NCBI GenBank assembly: GCA_014138095.1
Contig: JACGXE010000017.1
Coordinates: 1 to 64,000 of the forward strand
Direction: 5' to 3'
DNA length: 64,000 nt
Origin: Ochrobactrum sp. RH2CCR150
GTDB lineage: Bacteria > Pseudomonadota > Alphaproteobacteria > Rhizobiales > Rhizobiaceae
The notes beneath the pieces were generated by a model. The model searched no databases. It was not told where the DNA came from and worked only from the letters and a program-made list of their open reading frames with translations. The position numbers were made by a program, and so were the translations under genes. Of the stretch, positions 27,544-36,151 are shown piece by piece (within the stretch, counting starts at the first letter, position 1; every line of letters begins with the position of its first letter).

Positions 27544-27747
27544 TCATGCCGTCAAAACAAGGCGGCCCTGCTCGGATAGATACCCATCTCCCGTCGCATC
27601 GATGACTGAGCAGTTGTCGACATACAGCATGGCGTGTGAAATCGGGCTGATAGTGGTGGCGCGGATAAATTTACTGATTCCCGCGTCGCTAGTCGTCAGG
27701 ATCACATCCCCACGTTTCAATGCCTTTTCGTTCAGTCTCTTTTTCAT
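27544..27747 (-). pseudogene. YiiX-like (permuted papain-like) gene fragment, cut by IS66
   Basis: Sixty-seven codons that begin as a YiiX/YaeF-type permuted NlpC/P60-like protein: LKRGDVILTTSD, then ISKFIRATTISPISHAMLYVDN and CSVIDATGDG. The conserved His in ISHAMLYV is present; the catalytic Cys, which lies later in this permuted fold, is lost where homology stops at about GDG, after which IS66-side sequence gives a short tail. The ATG at 27747 is 8 bases after the stop of the ABC-3C ATPase, with AGGGG spanning that stop, so the gene was translated from the same operon. It is a candidate fourth component of that system. Confidence 0.65.
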
Positions 27748-27755
27748 GGAAGCCC

Positions 27756-29585
27756 CTAGAGAAGGCCGTGACGACCGGCGCTAGGATTGCCTGTAAACAC
27801 GGTCAAAGCCACCTGCTCCTTAATGCGATCGGGCGGATGCTGGTTTTCAATGATGATGACTTGGCTATCCTGACCGTGGTGACCGATGAGATAATCATAA
27901 AAGCGCTCTTTCAGGTCCGTACCTCTCAACGCGATCTCTTCATCACCTTCGGGTTTAAAATAGGCAAGCAACGGAGAGTCGAGAACGACGAAGCCGGGGT
28001 GAGATAGGCCGTTCGACTGGCAGTACTCAAGCAAGGCGATATTTACTGCAGCATGGGTGATGGCACGAAGGCCTTTACCGCGACTCGACCTTGGTTTTCC
28101 GTCGATAACGAAGTCGGACGATTCTTTATCGTAGTACACATGACATTCGCCGGGGAAATGCCAGGCCTTCAATATCTCGGAAACCTTTGAAGAGAACGCG
28201 TGTGCAACTGATTCTGGTATGCCGGTCGTCACTTCCGAACCTGTGGATTCAGGGGTGTCGTCTTCCAGCAAGCCGGTCTTTCTGACGACGAGCTTGTCGT
28301 GTCTCGCGAATAAATCAGCGGCCTTTTGGGCACTAGAGCGTTCCTCGACGAGTGCTGAAAAAGAAGCCCGAACTTCAGTGACGTCAGGCCCAACGGACTC
28401 CTGAATCTCTCCATTCAACGCGTTGTACTCGGCTTCGACGCCCTTCAAAGCCTCAGATAGTTCTTTGGACTCTGCCGTCAAATCCGAGACAGTCGAGCCG
28501 AGTTCCGCCTGAAGGCGCAGTATTTTTTTGATTTCAGCTGTTGCCGCCGCGACGATGGCCTCGACGTCACCGTCGCACGTCTCGTCAAGGTGCTGCGCAT
28601 CCGGGTTTGCACCGCAAAGCGGACAGGCCACCCGCTCCACGTGGGTAAACATGGAGCCGCTTTCTTGAATTGAGGTGAGCCTCTTGAGATCGACGTCGTA
28701 ATGGTCCGAAAGCAACCGGAAGCGGGCGAGAATATCACTGATCTCATCGAGCCTGTCCGAGGTTTCCTGCTTCTGCTCGAATAGCTTCCGGCGCTTGCCC
28801 ATAAGCTCGTCAAGGTTCTTCTGGGAAGCAGAAAGTTCCTCGCGTCGGGTTTCAATTGACCCTTCCAATCTTTGGAGCTGTTCTTCCAGCTCTTCCCGAT
28901 CTTCGCCAAGGTCCTCAATCTCTGTCTGTAGGTCAGAAAGAAGCTCGTCGATAAGTGCGATTTGGCGGGTGTTGTCGGGAGACTGATCGGCGTCGGGCAC
29001 AACCGAGGAGTCGTCGACTCCGGTCAGCAGCAGTTTGACAGTGGCGATCTCGGAAGTTTTGGTCGTGAATTGGCCGCTCCAGAAGGGCGATCCAGTCCGC
29101 TGGATTTCACCTTCCTGTACAATAACGAGCCGCGCAAGATTTCTGAAGCTCAGACTCTGGGTTGTACCCTTGGCCTTGCTTTTGAGGATACGCTTCCCCA
29201 AGAGTCCGATTTTATCGAGGAGATATCCTGACAGGTTGTCCGTTTTATCATGCGCGTGGTTCTGTTTAAGCGTTGTGAGCTCGAAGTCACCGTCTTCTCT
29301 CAGATCAAACAGCCGAAAATTTCCGCCCGACATCGAGCGTTGCAGCTTGAAGTCTTCGTGCCCGATTGCCGCCAGACAAAGGCTGAGTTGATCATACTTT
29401 ACCCTTTCCGGGATCTCCTTTAGTGAAGAACCGCCCAACATGAAGTCAATCGAGTCGGCCAGAAACGATTTTCCGGTATCAGAGGCACCGCAAATCACAT
29501 TCACGCCTGAGCGGAAATCAAGCTTCGCCTCGGCCTTTGGACCGCGGAAGCAAATACTTCGAAGCTGGAGATAGCTATCGCTCAC
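27756..29585 (-). CDS. ABC-3C system ATPase (DUF3732, RecN/Rad50-like)
   Basis: A 609-residue SMC-type ATPase. Walker A is GASDTGKS (33-40) within FRSGVNVICGASDTGKSFL; a long coiled coil spans about 205-480 with a CPLC motif (321-324) at its middle that resembles the Rad50 zinc hook; Walker B is FVVLDSP near 555, and SRGKGLRAITHAAVNIAL stands where the ABC signature lies in DUF3732 proteins. It is the ATPase of an ABC-three-component conflict system, proposed to sense foreign nucleic acid and license the effector. GTG start at 29585 overlaps the middle-component stop. Confidence 0.85.
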   Translation of the reverse strand: MSDSYLQLRSICFRGPKAEAKLDFRSGVNVICGASDTGKSFLADSIDFMLGGSSLKEIPERVKYDQLSLCLAAIGHEDFKLQRSMSGGNFRLFDLREDGDFELTTLKQNHAHDKTDNLSGYLLDKIGLLGKRILKSKAKGTTQSLSFRNLARLVIVQEGEIQRTGSPFWSGQFTTKTSEIATVKLLLTGVDDSSVVPDADQSPDNTRQIALIDELLSDLQTEIEDLGEDREELEEQLQRLEGSIETRREELSASQKNLDELMGKRRKLFEQKQETSDRLDEISDILARFRLLSDHYDVDLKRLTSIQESGSMFTHVERVACPLCGANPDAQHLDETCDGDVEAIVAAATAEIKKILRLQAELGSTVSDLTAESKELSEALKGVEAEYNALNGEIQESVGPDVTEVRASFSALVEERSSAQKAADLFARHDKLVVRKTGLLEDDTPESTGSEVTTGIPESVAHAFSSKVSEILKAWHFPGECHVYYDKESSDFVIDGKPRSSRGKGLRAITHAAVNIALLEYCQSNGLSHPGFVVLDSPLLAYFKPEGDEEIALRGTDLKERFYDYLIGHHGQDSQVIIIENQHPPDRIKEQVALTVFTGNPSAGRHGLL

Positions 29586-30073
29586 GCGCCATCTCCTAGT
29601 TGCTGGGCGGACTGGAACTGGCTAGACCAGCGCGCGAAGAACTGATGTGTAAATTGGCGCACCTCATCCGTCGACATGTCGACGAAGCATTCCACGGCCC
29701 ATACAGCGCGCATTTTCAGATTTACAGAATATTCGTCGCTCAGAGAGGCGATGAACGGAGCGGCGGCCTCATCTGCGATGTAGGTGAACCCTTCCTGTGC
29801 AGGCAACCTTCGAACGAGGCCTCGGCTCATCATCAAAATCAAGCCCTTCTCAATCAGACCTCGGCGAACGAGCAATTCCCCGGCACGAAGCGGCGACGGA
29901 GCGTGCAGGCTTTCCGGACCTCCGGCGTCTCCCGAATGCACCACTAGATAGTCCATCTCAACCAAGCGCTGAAGATCGAACGCCGCGGGAAAGGCGGCAT
30001 GCAGGATGGCCAGCGATCGCACACCGGTCTCCAGCGGGCTATTGAATGGTGTAGGTTTGTGATCGCTATCCAT
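29582..30073 (-). CDS. ABC-3C middle component
   Basis: A 163-residue protein matching the middle component (MC2 type) of ABC-3C systems: FNSPLETGVRSLAILHAAFP, DLQRLVEMDYLVVHSGDAGG, PESLHAP and GLILMMSRGLV. Members are predicted winged-helix-like adaptors linking the ATPase to the effector; they are sometimes misnamed as threonine transporters in databases although no membrane segment is present. It overlaps the effector gene by 8 bases and the ATPase gene by 4, so the three are one translational unit. Confidence 0.82.
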   Translation of the reverse strand: MDSDHKPTPFNSPLETGVRSLAILHAAFPAAFDLQRLVEMDYLVVHSGDAGGPESLHAPSPLRAGELLVRRGLIEKGLILMMSRGLVRRLPAQEGFTYIADEAAAPFIASLSDEYSVNLKMRAVWAVECFVDMSTDEVRQFTHQFFARWSSQFQSAQQLGDGA

Positions 30074-31178
30074 CGTCCGGCATCCATGTCAGTCGGTCGT
30101 CGTTGGCTAACTGATGACAAATCCCCTGGCAGTCTTGCTTTTTGGTCACTGACGAGAGTGAGTTTGCTGTGATCGAGAGCGCTGCAGCCTGTATCAGCGT
30201 TGCGCGCATCCTCTCGAACCCGTCTGGATGATGCCCCTCGCAGATATCGATAACCCCGTGACAAACCTCATCTTGTAGCGCTGCGAACGTCCCCTGCGGC
30301 ACTGTGTCACGCGCGAAATTGCGCAGCGACTCGGCGTGGTAGAAGCGCTCTCGTTGCCTAAGAAAGTCGCGCTTTATCGGAGCATAGGCGTCAAGTGCAA
30401 CCGGGTCGTTCATGGGCGTCCCCAACTGGTCGCCGTAGGCGTCAAGGAGTTGTCTGATATAGCGGCTTTCTGTTTCCGCAGGGGTCTCCGGCGGTTTGTC
30501 GGGGTCCGGACGCGGCGGCAACCCTCCACCAAACCGGATGGCATGATAGCCAGTGGTGCTGTGGCCTTCGATCAACTCGACATGTGACTTTGAAGAAAAG
30601 ATGCTGAATTCAAAGGTGTCGAAGTAAGCTCCAAGAGCGCCGGTCAGGGGAATCTCTTCGGTCGAGGTAATCCCCTTCGCGCAGTGCTTTTCCCAGTGCT
30701 CCCGTGCTTTAGCTTTAAGCGTATCTGGCTTGTTGAGAAGTTGTTCGAGCGACGTACCGATACCCTGCGAGGCCACGAAAAAGTGCTTCCTCGGCGGAAG
30801 GTATTCGCCTTTGAACGAGTAGTAGACGATTTTCCCTATCTCGACCCAGATATCACTTGGTCGCAGAGGGTGGTCATATCGCTTGCATTGATAGTTGTCC
30901 CATACGTCACGAAAACCATCATCGGACGTGAACCCGGCGATGTCGACTCCCAGATCACCTGATCCACCGAACCGTCTGACCTTGATGTATGAGCTTGTCA
31001 GGCTCGTTGACCATTCTTCGATGAAGTATTCCCAATCGTCGGGACTAAAGATGCGGATGCGCATGACCTTGGGGATCGGCACACCGCTTACCACATGCTC
31101 CGGTGATACCGAGTGCGTTGGGGGCTTTGGCTTGATCTCCTCAAGGTAATTTTCGTCGATCAAGCGGCTTTCTCGCAA
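30066..31178 (-). CDS. ABC-3C effector: restriction-endonuclease-like N terminus, ABC-3C C-terminal domain
   Basis: A 370-residue two-domain protein. Residues about 40-160 carry a PD-(D/E)xK-like nuclease signature, with Asp79 in GGSGDLGVDIAG and Q97-C-K99 in NYQCKRY, an arrangement like Mrr-type enzymes. Residues about 240-370 match the ABC-3C C-terminal domain, with RERFYHAESLRNFARD and a final NDDRLTWMPDDG. The nuclease would be the toxic or DNA-cleaving output released when the ATPase senses a threat. Start TTG at 31178 is the first in-frame start after a stop; the true start could be a few codons further in. Confidence 0.8.
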   Translation of the reverse strand: MRESRLIDENYLEEIKPKPPTHSVSPEHVVSGVPIPKVMRIRIFSPDDWEYFIEEWSTSLTSSYIKVRRFGGSGDLGVDIAGFTSDDGFRDVWDNYQCKRYDHPLRPSDIWVEIGKIVYYSFKGEYLPPRKHFFVASQGIGTSLEQLLNKPDTLKAKAREHWEKHCAKGITSTEEIPLTGALGAYFDTFEFSIFSSKSHVELIEGHSTTGYHAIRFGGGLPPRPDPDKPPETPAETESRYIRQLLDAYGDQLGTPMNDPVALDAYAPIKRDFLRQRERFYHAESLRNFARDTVPQGTFAALQDEVCHGVIDICEGHHPDGFERMRATLIQAAALSITANSLSSVTKKQDCQGICHQLANDDRLTWMPDDG

Positions 31179-31431
31179 TCTTTCAACAATCTAGAGATCA
31201 TTCTTCTAACATTATTGTCAAAATAGCCTAGGTGAATTTGAAACTACTTCGAAAGGACGCGACTGGGAAGCTTTCTTTTCACGCAGAACGTGAGAAGGCT
31301 TTGATGAAGATCATGAAGTCGAACGCGTGCCATCACCTACGCGCTGCGGTGCACCTGATGCAGCTTCAGGTACAATGCGAATGTCGGCTAAGAGCCGAAA
31401 TACCCTATACTGCATGTCGGTCACTGACGGT

Positions 31432-31656
31432 CTACCCTTGCCGCCGCGCCTTTGCGAACCCGCGATCTGTAGCAATGAAACGCTCCAACATCGGCACGAT
31501 GAGTCTGACGGGATCAACTGCGGGCTCACCACTTTCGCGGGCCAGAACCTCTGCATAAGCGGTGAGATCACGGTGCAGTTGCCCGGGCAGTTCCACCGTC
31601 ACTTTCACGGGCTTGTCCTTGGTGAGCGGTCCAAGTTTCAGCTTTGCCATGGTCAA
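31432..31656 (-). CDS. DUF2274 protein at the end of the trb operon
   Basis: A 74-residue protein with the features of DUF2274: KLKLGPLTKDKPVKVTVELP, then LHRDLTAYAEVLARESG and a VDPVRLIVPMLERFIATDRGF helix, similar to ribbon-helix-helix proteins. It regularly follows trbI in alphaproteobacterial conjugative elements. A TTG at 31656 overlaps the trbI stop; an ATG at 31650 is the likelier start. A role in control of the operon is plausible but not shown. Confidence 0.82.
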   Translation of the reverse strand: MTMAKLKLGPLTKDKPVKVTVELPGQLHRDLTAYAEVLARESGEPAVDPVRLIVPMLERFIATDRGFAKARRQG

Positions 31657-32786
31657 TTCCTGTAAGGTTCGAGCACGAGGTCGCGGGTGACGATGACCCT
31701 GACGGGATAACCGGGCCGGATGGTCAGCGTCGGCGCGACCTGCAACTGGCGCTGGACGATCTGCTGTCCGGCCTGATTGATAGTGTCCTGCGCCCCATCG
31801 CGGATGGCGCGGATCAGGCGGTCTTCGTCATCGGCTGCAAGCTCTGTGCCAATGCCGAGCAGCGTGGACAGGCCTGCGGCCTTCATCAAATCCCACCAGT
31901 GATAATCGACGCCATCCTCAAGTCCGGCATAGCCGGAAGCGTCCGCGCCAGGCTGTCGCTCCAGCACGATGGAGCGGCCATTGGGCAGGATCAGACGATT
32001 CCAGACGAGCAGGACGCGGCGCTGGCCGAAGGTCACACCGGCGTCGTACTGGCCGATGATGCGCGTTCCCTGCGGGATCAAGAGCAGCGCGCCGGTCGGG
32101 CTGTCATAGACGTTTTCTGTTACCTGTGCGGTGATCTGGCCCGGCAGATCGGAACGAATTCCGGTAATCATCGCCGCCGGAATCACGGCTCCAGCCTGGA
32201 GAATGTAAGGCGATGCGGGCGCCATGATCCGATCCGTGGCAACGGTCTGGCGATCTGCCGGACCATTCAGAAATGCCGTGTGTCGGTCCTGCGTGGCAGG
32301 CTGACCGCCAAGGTCAAGGCCAGAAAGGCCCGGCAAGTTGGAGCCAGGTGTCGTCGTCGTCCTTTGGTCCGACTGAAAAAACACGGTGCTGAGACGTGCT
32401 GCTTCTTCCTCGGCCAAACGGCGCTCCTCGGCGGGATCACGGGCCGGTGTTGCCATAGCGGGCGGCATAACGGGTTGCCCCCTGTTCTGAGCGTCGAGGA
32501 TCGGCCCGCCGAGGTCGCCTGGCAAAGCTGGCCCCAGAACCGGGCCGGTGTAATCGCGCGGCAGACCGGCCAGCCCGTCCGCTGTAGGGCGGTTCTCGGT
32601 TGAATAGAGTTCTTCGGCATTTCCGCTCATGTCGCGGGTCTGGAGTGCGTAGATCAATGCGCCGCCAATACCGAGCAGCGCGACAGCACCAGCACCGGCC
32701 AGCATCTTGCGCGAGAGACGGGTGACGCGGGGCGGTTCGGCGCGCAGTCGCATCGGTGCTGCGGTAGTGGTTGCCTCTTCACTCAT
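31653..32786 (-). CDS. trbI: Conjugal transfer protein TrbI (VirB10-like)
   Basis: A 377-residue VirB10 homologue: N-terminal cytoplasmic tail, one membrane helix (AGAGAVALLGIGGALIYAL), a Pro-rich periplasmic linker with an acidic/Arg mix and a C-terminal beta-barrel domain with GAVIPAAMITGIRSDLPGQI and GTRIIGQYDAGVTFGQRRVL. It spans the envelope and forms part of the outer-membrane core. Its start overlaps the trbG stop. Length is slightly short of the usual 420-460 because of a compact linker. Confidence 0.93.
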   Translation of the reverse strand: MSEEATTTAAPMRLRAEPPRVTRLSRKMLAGAGAVALLGIGGALIYALQTRDMSGNAEELYSTENRPTADGLAGLPRDYTGPVLGPALPGDLGGPILDAQNRGQPVMPPAMATPARDPAEERRLAEEEAARLSTVFFQSDQRTTTTPGSNLPGLSGLDLGGQPATQDRHTAFLNGPADRQTVATDRIMAPASPYILQAGAVIPAAMITGIRSDLPGQITAQVTENVYDSPTGALLLIPQGTRIIGQYDAGVTFGQRRVLLVWNRLILPNGRSIVLERQPGADASGYAGLEDGVDYHWWDLMKAAGLSTLLGIGTELAADDEDRLIRAIRDGAQDTINQAGQQIVQRQLQVAPTLTIRPGYPVRVIVTRDLVLEPYRN

Positions 32787-33796
32787 GACGGATTCTCCCC
32801 GATTTGCGTGGACTGGGCCGCCTGCCGTTGCTCTGTGCGGATAATTCTGACCGTCTGCTGTCGGTCACCACTGCCGAGACGCAGTTCGGCCGCGCCGAAT
32901 AGGCGATCCACGATGAGGATATTCTGGTGGATGCGGCTGTTGACGATCTGCGGCTCACCATCGGAGCCAAGCACGAAGATCGGTGGCATCTCGCCTTGCA
33001 CGATCCCACGCGGGAAAACGACATAGACGCGGCGGCCATCATCGAAGATGGAAATGGGGCGCCATGGTGGGGTGTCGCCCGTCAGGCCATAGCGATAGTT
33101 GCGTGCGGCCTCGGCCGGAATGATCGGCGCGGCGGGAACGGTCTGGCGTTGACCGGCAGGCGGCGCAGGATAGGACCAGGACACAGACGGCATGTAGAGC
33201 GCCTCACGGGCCCGCAATTCGATCATGTAGGTGCGCCGGTCGGTCGTCACCACGAGATTGGTCGAGATATCGGGCCGGGTCGGCTTGACCAGAATGTGGA
33301 CGCGGCGTGTTGTTCCCGATCCGCTCTCGGTGTCCCCGATGGTCCAGCGGGCGGTATCGCCAGCGGCAATCGGTCCAGCGCCCGTCAGGCTCTCGCCCGG
33401 CTCCAGCGCGATATTGGTGATCTGGCCCGGCGCGGCGTAGACTTGATAGAGTGCGCCTTCCGACCAGGGATAAATCTGGATGGCGTTGTAATATCCCTCG
33501 CGGCGCGGTTCGACACGGGCGGCGGCATTGGCATTCTCCACGCGGCCGGTCGGCGTCGTGGCGACGGTCCCGCCGCGCGCCACGGTCCAAGTCGGCGGCG
33601 TATGCAGCGGCCGGGGCCGGTCATCGGTGACGGCGGCAGGCACGACAGGCAGCGCCGGCACATCGGTATCATAGCTGAACTGTGGCGTGCGGTTGGTTGC
33701 GCAACCGGCCAGCATGGTCGCCGACAACAACAAAGCAGCGAACGCGGGTTTGCAAAAAGCCGGAGAAGCGGCCGTGCGGATATTCGTGCGGGTCAT
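32783..33796 (-). CDS. trbG: Conjugal transfer protein TrbG (VirB9-like)
   Basis: A 337-residue VirB9 homologue with a lipoprotein-type signal (LLLSATMLAGC) and the VirB9 blocks IQIYPWSEGALYQVYAAPGQ and ISIFDDGRRVYVVFP, ending in QQTVRIIR. The lipobox is unusual for VirB9-type subunits but common in TrbG. It assembles the outer-membrane core with TrbI. ATG at 33796 overlaps the trbF stop (ATGA); the longer frame to 33817 would lie inside trbF. Confidence 0.92.
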   Translation of the reverse strand: MTRTNIRTAASPAFCKPAFAALLLSATMLAGCATNRTPQFSYDTDVPALPVVPAAVTDDRPRPLHTPPTWTVARGGTVATTPTGRVENANAAARVEPRREGYYNAIQIYPWSEGALYQVYAAPGQITNIALEPGESLTGAGPIAAGDTARWTIGDTESGSGTTRRVHILVKPTRPDISTNLVVTTDRRTYMIELRAREALYMPSVSWSYPAPPAGQRQTVPAAPIIPAEAARNYRYGLTGDTPPWRPISIFDDGRRVYVVFPRGIVQGEMPPIFVLGSDGEPQIVNSRIHQNILIVDRLFGAAELRLGSGDRQQTVRIIRTEQRQAAQSTQIGENPS

Positions 33797-34482
33797 TGGC
33801 TCATCTCCCGCGACCATGAGATGGCATTGACATAGATACCCAGCGGATTGGCGCGCAGCCGTTCAGCGTCGCGCGGCGTCTGGATCACGATGGTCAGGAT
33901 GGCGGTCCAGCGTTCGGTGCTGGAGAGCTGGCCGTTTTCGTAATGGCGCTCCGTCCAGGCGACTCGAAAACTGTCAGTTGAGGCGCGGATCACCGACGAT
34001 ACCTCAACAGCAACCTGCTGGCGCCCAACCTTTGTGAACGGATCGTTGGCGCGGGCATAATCATTGAGCGTTGCCGCACCCCGGTCCGTCGTGAACTCGT
34101 AGGCACGGAGCCAGTTTTGCCGCACGATGATGGCGTCGGCGGGGATCGAGCGCGTCTGCTCGATGAAGCGGCCGAGATGAAAAGCGATCTGGGGATCGGT
34201 CGGGCGATAGTCGGCGACAGCCGGGGCAACGGTTTGCGATTGCCCGAGATTGTCGACCTGTACCACCCAAGGCACGACCGTCCCGCGCGCCGATTGCCAG
34301 ACAAGGGCGGAGGCGAAGCCCGCTGACAGGATCAGTGAGCCGAAGGCCATGATGCGCCAGTTCTTCGCCTGCACACGCGCCGAACCGATGCGCTCGTCCC
34401 ACGCCTGGGCGGCTTTCTGGTACGGGGTCTCGGGTTCAGGCGATTTGCCGTAATGGGTTGACGGGCGTCTGAAGATGTTCAT
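33793..34482 (-). CDS. trbF: Conjugal transfer protein TrbF (VirB8-like)
   Basis: A 229-residue VirB8 homologue with a cytoplasmic N terminus (YQKAAQAWDERIGSARVQAKNW), one membrane helix (WRIMAFGSLILSAGFASALV) and a periplasmic nuclear-transport-factor-like domain with FIEQTRSIPADAIIVRQNW and EVSSVIRASTDSFRVAWTERHY. It bridges inner-membrane parts and core complex. Overlaps both trbL and trbG by 4 bases. Confidence 0.93.
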   Translation of the reverse strand: MNIFRRPSTHYGKSPEPETPYQKAAQAWDERIGSARVQAKNWRIMAFGSLILSAGFASALVWQSARGTVVPWVVQVDNLGQSQTVAPAVADYRPTDPQIAFHLGRFIEQTRSIPADAIIVRQNWLRAYEFTTDRGAATLNDYARANDPFTKVGRQQVAVEVSSVIRASTDSFRVAWTERHYENGQLSSTERWTAILTIVIQTPRDAERLRANPLGIYVNAISWSREMSQ

Positions 34483-35840
34483 GAGCGATCACTTTCGGAG
34501 ATGTTGACGGAAGAGCCACTGCCGTGACTGTCGCCGGCGCGGACGGCATGGGCGGCCATGGTGGTGCCGTGATTGAGAGCCTGACGGCGGTGCATCTGCT
34601 GCGCCCATGCCGGCGGGCCTCCCGCCGGAGCAGCAGGTGCTGTGGATGCGGCGGCACTCGCGCCGCCAATACTTCCCTGCGTCGTCGATCCTCCGGTGAC
34701 GCCGAGCCCGGCGCGGGCACCATCGGAGAAGCTGCTTTTGACACTTTCTGCTGCTTTCGATGCGGCACGCTTTAACGGCGAGACGGCTGCGGAACCTGCG
34801 GCACGGGCAACGCCGCCCAGACCAGAGGCGGAACCTGCGGCGCCTGACTGACCAAGCGAACCGACGCTGTAGGCAGCGCTCGCCGCACCTGCGGCGGCTG
34901 CACCACCCCGGACGGCAGCGGCTCCACCGGAGCGCGCGGCTGCTCCTCCCTTTGCGGCCATGCCGGCGGCGGCACCGCCGGCAAGCATCATGCCGCCTGC
35001 GGCAAGGCCGGTTCCAACGGCAGCACCCGCACCAAGCTGCGGGCCGCCGGAAACCAGACCCGAAGCAATACCGGGACCGAATATGCCCAGGCCAAGCAGG
35101 GATAGTGCAGCAAGAACGATTGCCATGGCATCGTCGATGGTCGGCGTCACGCCGCCGAAACCGGCGGTGAATTGTGAAAACAGCGTCGAGCCGATGCCGA
35201 TGATGACGGCCAGCACCAGAACTTTGATACCGCTTGAGACGACATTGCCCAGCACCCGCTCTGCCATGAAGGCGGTTTTGCCGAAGAGGCCGAACGGGAT
35301 CAGCACGAAGCCAGCCAGCGTAGTCAGCTTGAATTCGATCAGGGTGACGAAGAGCTGCACAGCAAGAATGAAGAAGGCGAGCAGCACCAGCACCCAGGCG
35401 AACATCAGGCAGGCGATCTGGATGAAGTTTTCGAAGAAGGACCAGTAGCCCATCATGTCGGAGATGGATTCGAGCAGAGGGCGGCCGGCATCGAGGCCGG
35501 TCTGTGCGACCTTGCCGGGGCGCAGCAGATCAGCGGCGGAGAAACCGGTGCCTGACCCTTTCAGGCCCAGACCGGCAAAGCTGTCGAAGATGATCTGTGC
35601 GAGATTGTTCCAGTTGCCGATCAGATAGGCGAAAACGCCCACGAACAGCGTCTTCTTGACCAGCCGGGCGATGATGTCGTCATCCGCACCCCAAGACCAG
35701 AACAGTGCCGCCAGCGTCACGTCAATGACGATCAGCGTGGTGGCGATGAAGGCGACTTCCCCGCCGAGCAGGCCAAAGCCGCTGTCGATGTAGCTGGTGA
35801 ATACGCCGAGGAAATTATCGATAACGCCGGTGCCGCCCAT
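34479..35840 (-). CDS. trbL: Conjugal transfer protein TrbL (VirB6-like)
   Basis: A 453-residue polytopic inner-membrane protein. The N-terminal 260 residues contain about six helices with the TrbL blocks DNFLGVFTSYIDSGFGLLGGEV and FVLIPFGLFGKTAFMAERVLG; the C-terminal third is a low-complexity Gly/Ala/Ser tail with AAGGMMLAGGAAAG repeats. It forms the channel platform. Spaced 3 bases after trbK-alt. Confidence 0.92.
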   Translation of the reverse strand: MGGTGVIDNFLGVFTSYIDSGFGLLGGEVAFIATTLIVIDVTLAALFWSWGADDDIIARLVKKTLFVGVFAYLIGNWNNLAQIIFDSFAGLGLKGSGTGFSAADLLRPGKVAQTGLDAGRPLLESISDMMGYWSFFENFIQIACLMFAWVLVLLAFFILAVQLFVTLIEFKLTTLAGFVLIPFGLFGKTAFMAERVLGNVVSSGIKVLVLAVIIGIGSTLFSQFTAGFGGVTPTIDDAMAIVLAALSLLGLGIFGPGIASGLVSGGPQLGAGAAVGTGLAAGGMMLAGGAAAGMAAKGGAAARSGGAAAVRGGAAAAGAASAAYSVGSLGQSGAAGSASGLGGVARAAGSAAVSPLKRAASKAAESVKSSFSDGARAGLGVTGGSTTQGSIGGASAAASTAPAAPAGGPPAWAQQMHRRQALNHGTTMAAHAVRAGDSHGSGSSVNISESDRS

Positions 35841-35843
35841 GGT

Positions 35844-36131
35844 TCACTCTCCCCCGTTCTGATGCGGGGCGGCGGGCACCGGCGTCCGGCCTAGAAAGCG
35901 ATCGCGGTTCTCGGCCCAGGTGGCGAGGCATCCGGGATCGTTCACGGCGGCCTCGCCTAACTGTTGGCAATGGCGCAGGCTCTGGCGCAGCGGATCGGCA
36001 GTGGGCTGAAGTGACGGTGCCGAGCGAGTCTGCACCGGTTCATCGTCGCGGGTCATTTCGATCACCATGGCAGTGATGGCGATAGCCACGAATATGATCG
36101 CGCCCAGCCGTGCCAGTATCTTGCCGCCCAT
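35844..36131 (-). CDS. trbK-alt: Putative entry-exclusion protein TrbK-alt
   Basis: A 95-residue protein with an N-terminal hydrophobic segment (LGAIIFVAIAITAMVI) and a periplasmic domain with two Cys (RHCQQLGEAAVNDPGCLATWAENRDRFLGR). This fits the TrbK-alt family that replaces TrbK in alphaproteobacterial operons and is thought to prevent redundant mating. Located between trbJ and trbL as expected. Confidence 0.85.
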   Translation of the reverse strand: MGGKILARLGAIIFVAIAITAMVIEMTRDDEPVQTRSAPSLQPTADPLRQSLRHCQQLGEAAVNDPGCLATWAENRDRFLGRTPVPAAPHQNGGE

Positions 36132-36151
36132 ATCGCGCCCCTCCTGTCCGG

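Larger units (their letters stand above)
25311..27560 (-). mobile_element. IS66-family element, right end deleted
   Basis: Three genes in the IS66 order (tnpA, tnpB, tnpC) lie on the minus strand. The downstream part that should hold the end of tnpC and the right inverted repeat is replaced by an IS630 remnant. The upstream end lies inside or just after the YiiX-like gene fragment at 27544-27747; its exact boundary near 27540-27580 could not be fixed because no inverted-repeat partner survives. Confidence 0.75.

Noticed and set aside
31179..31431. Small frames between the ABC-3C effector and DUF2274
   Set aside because: No domain or ribosome-binding site; best read as the promoter region of the ABC-3C operon plus the tail of the trb operon.
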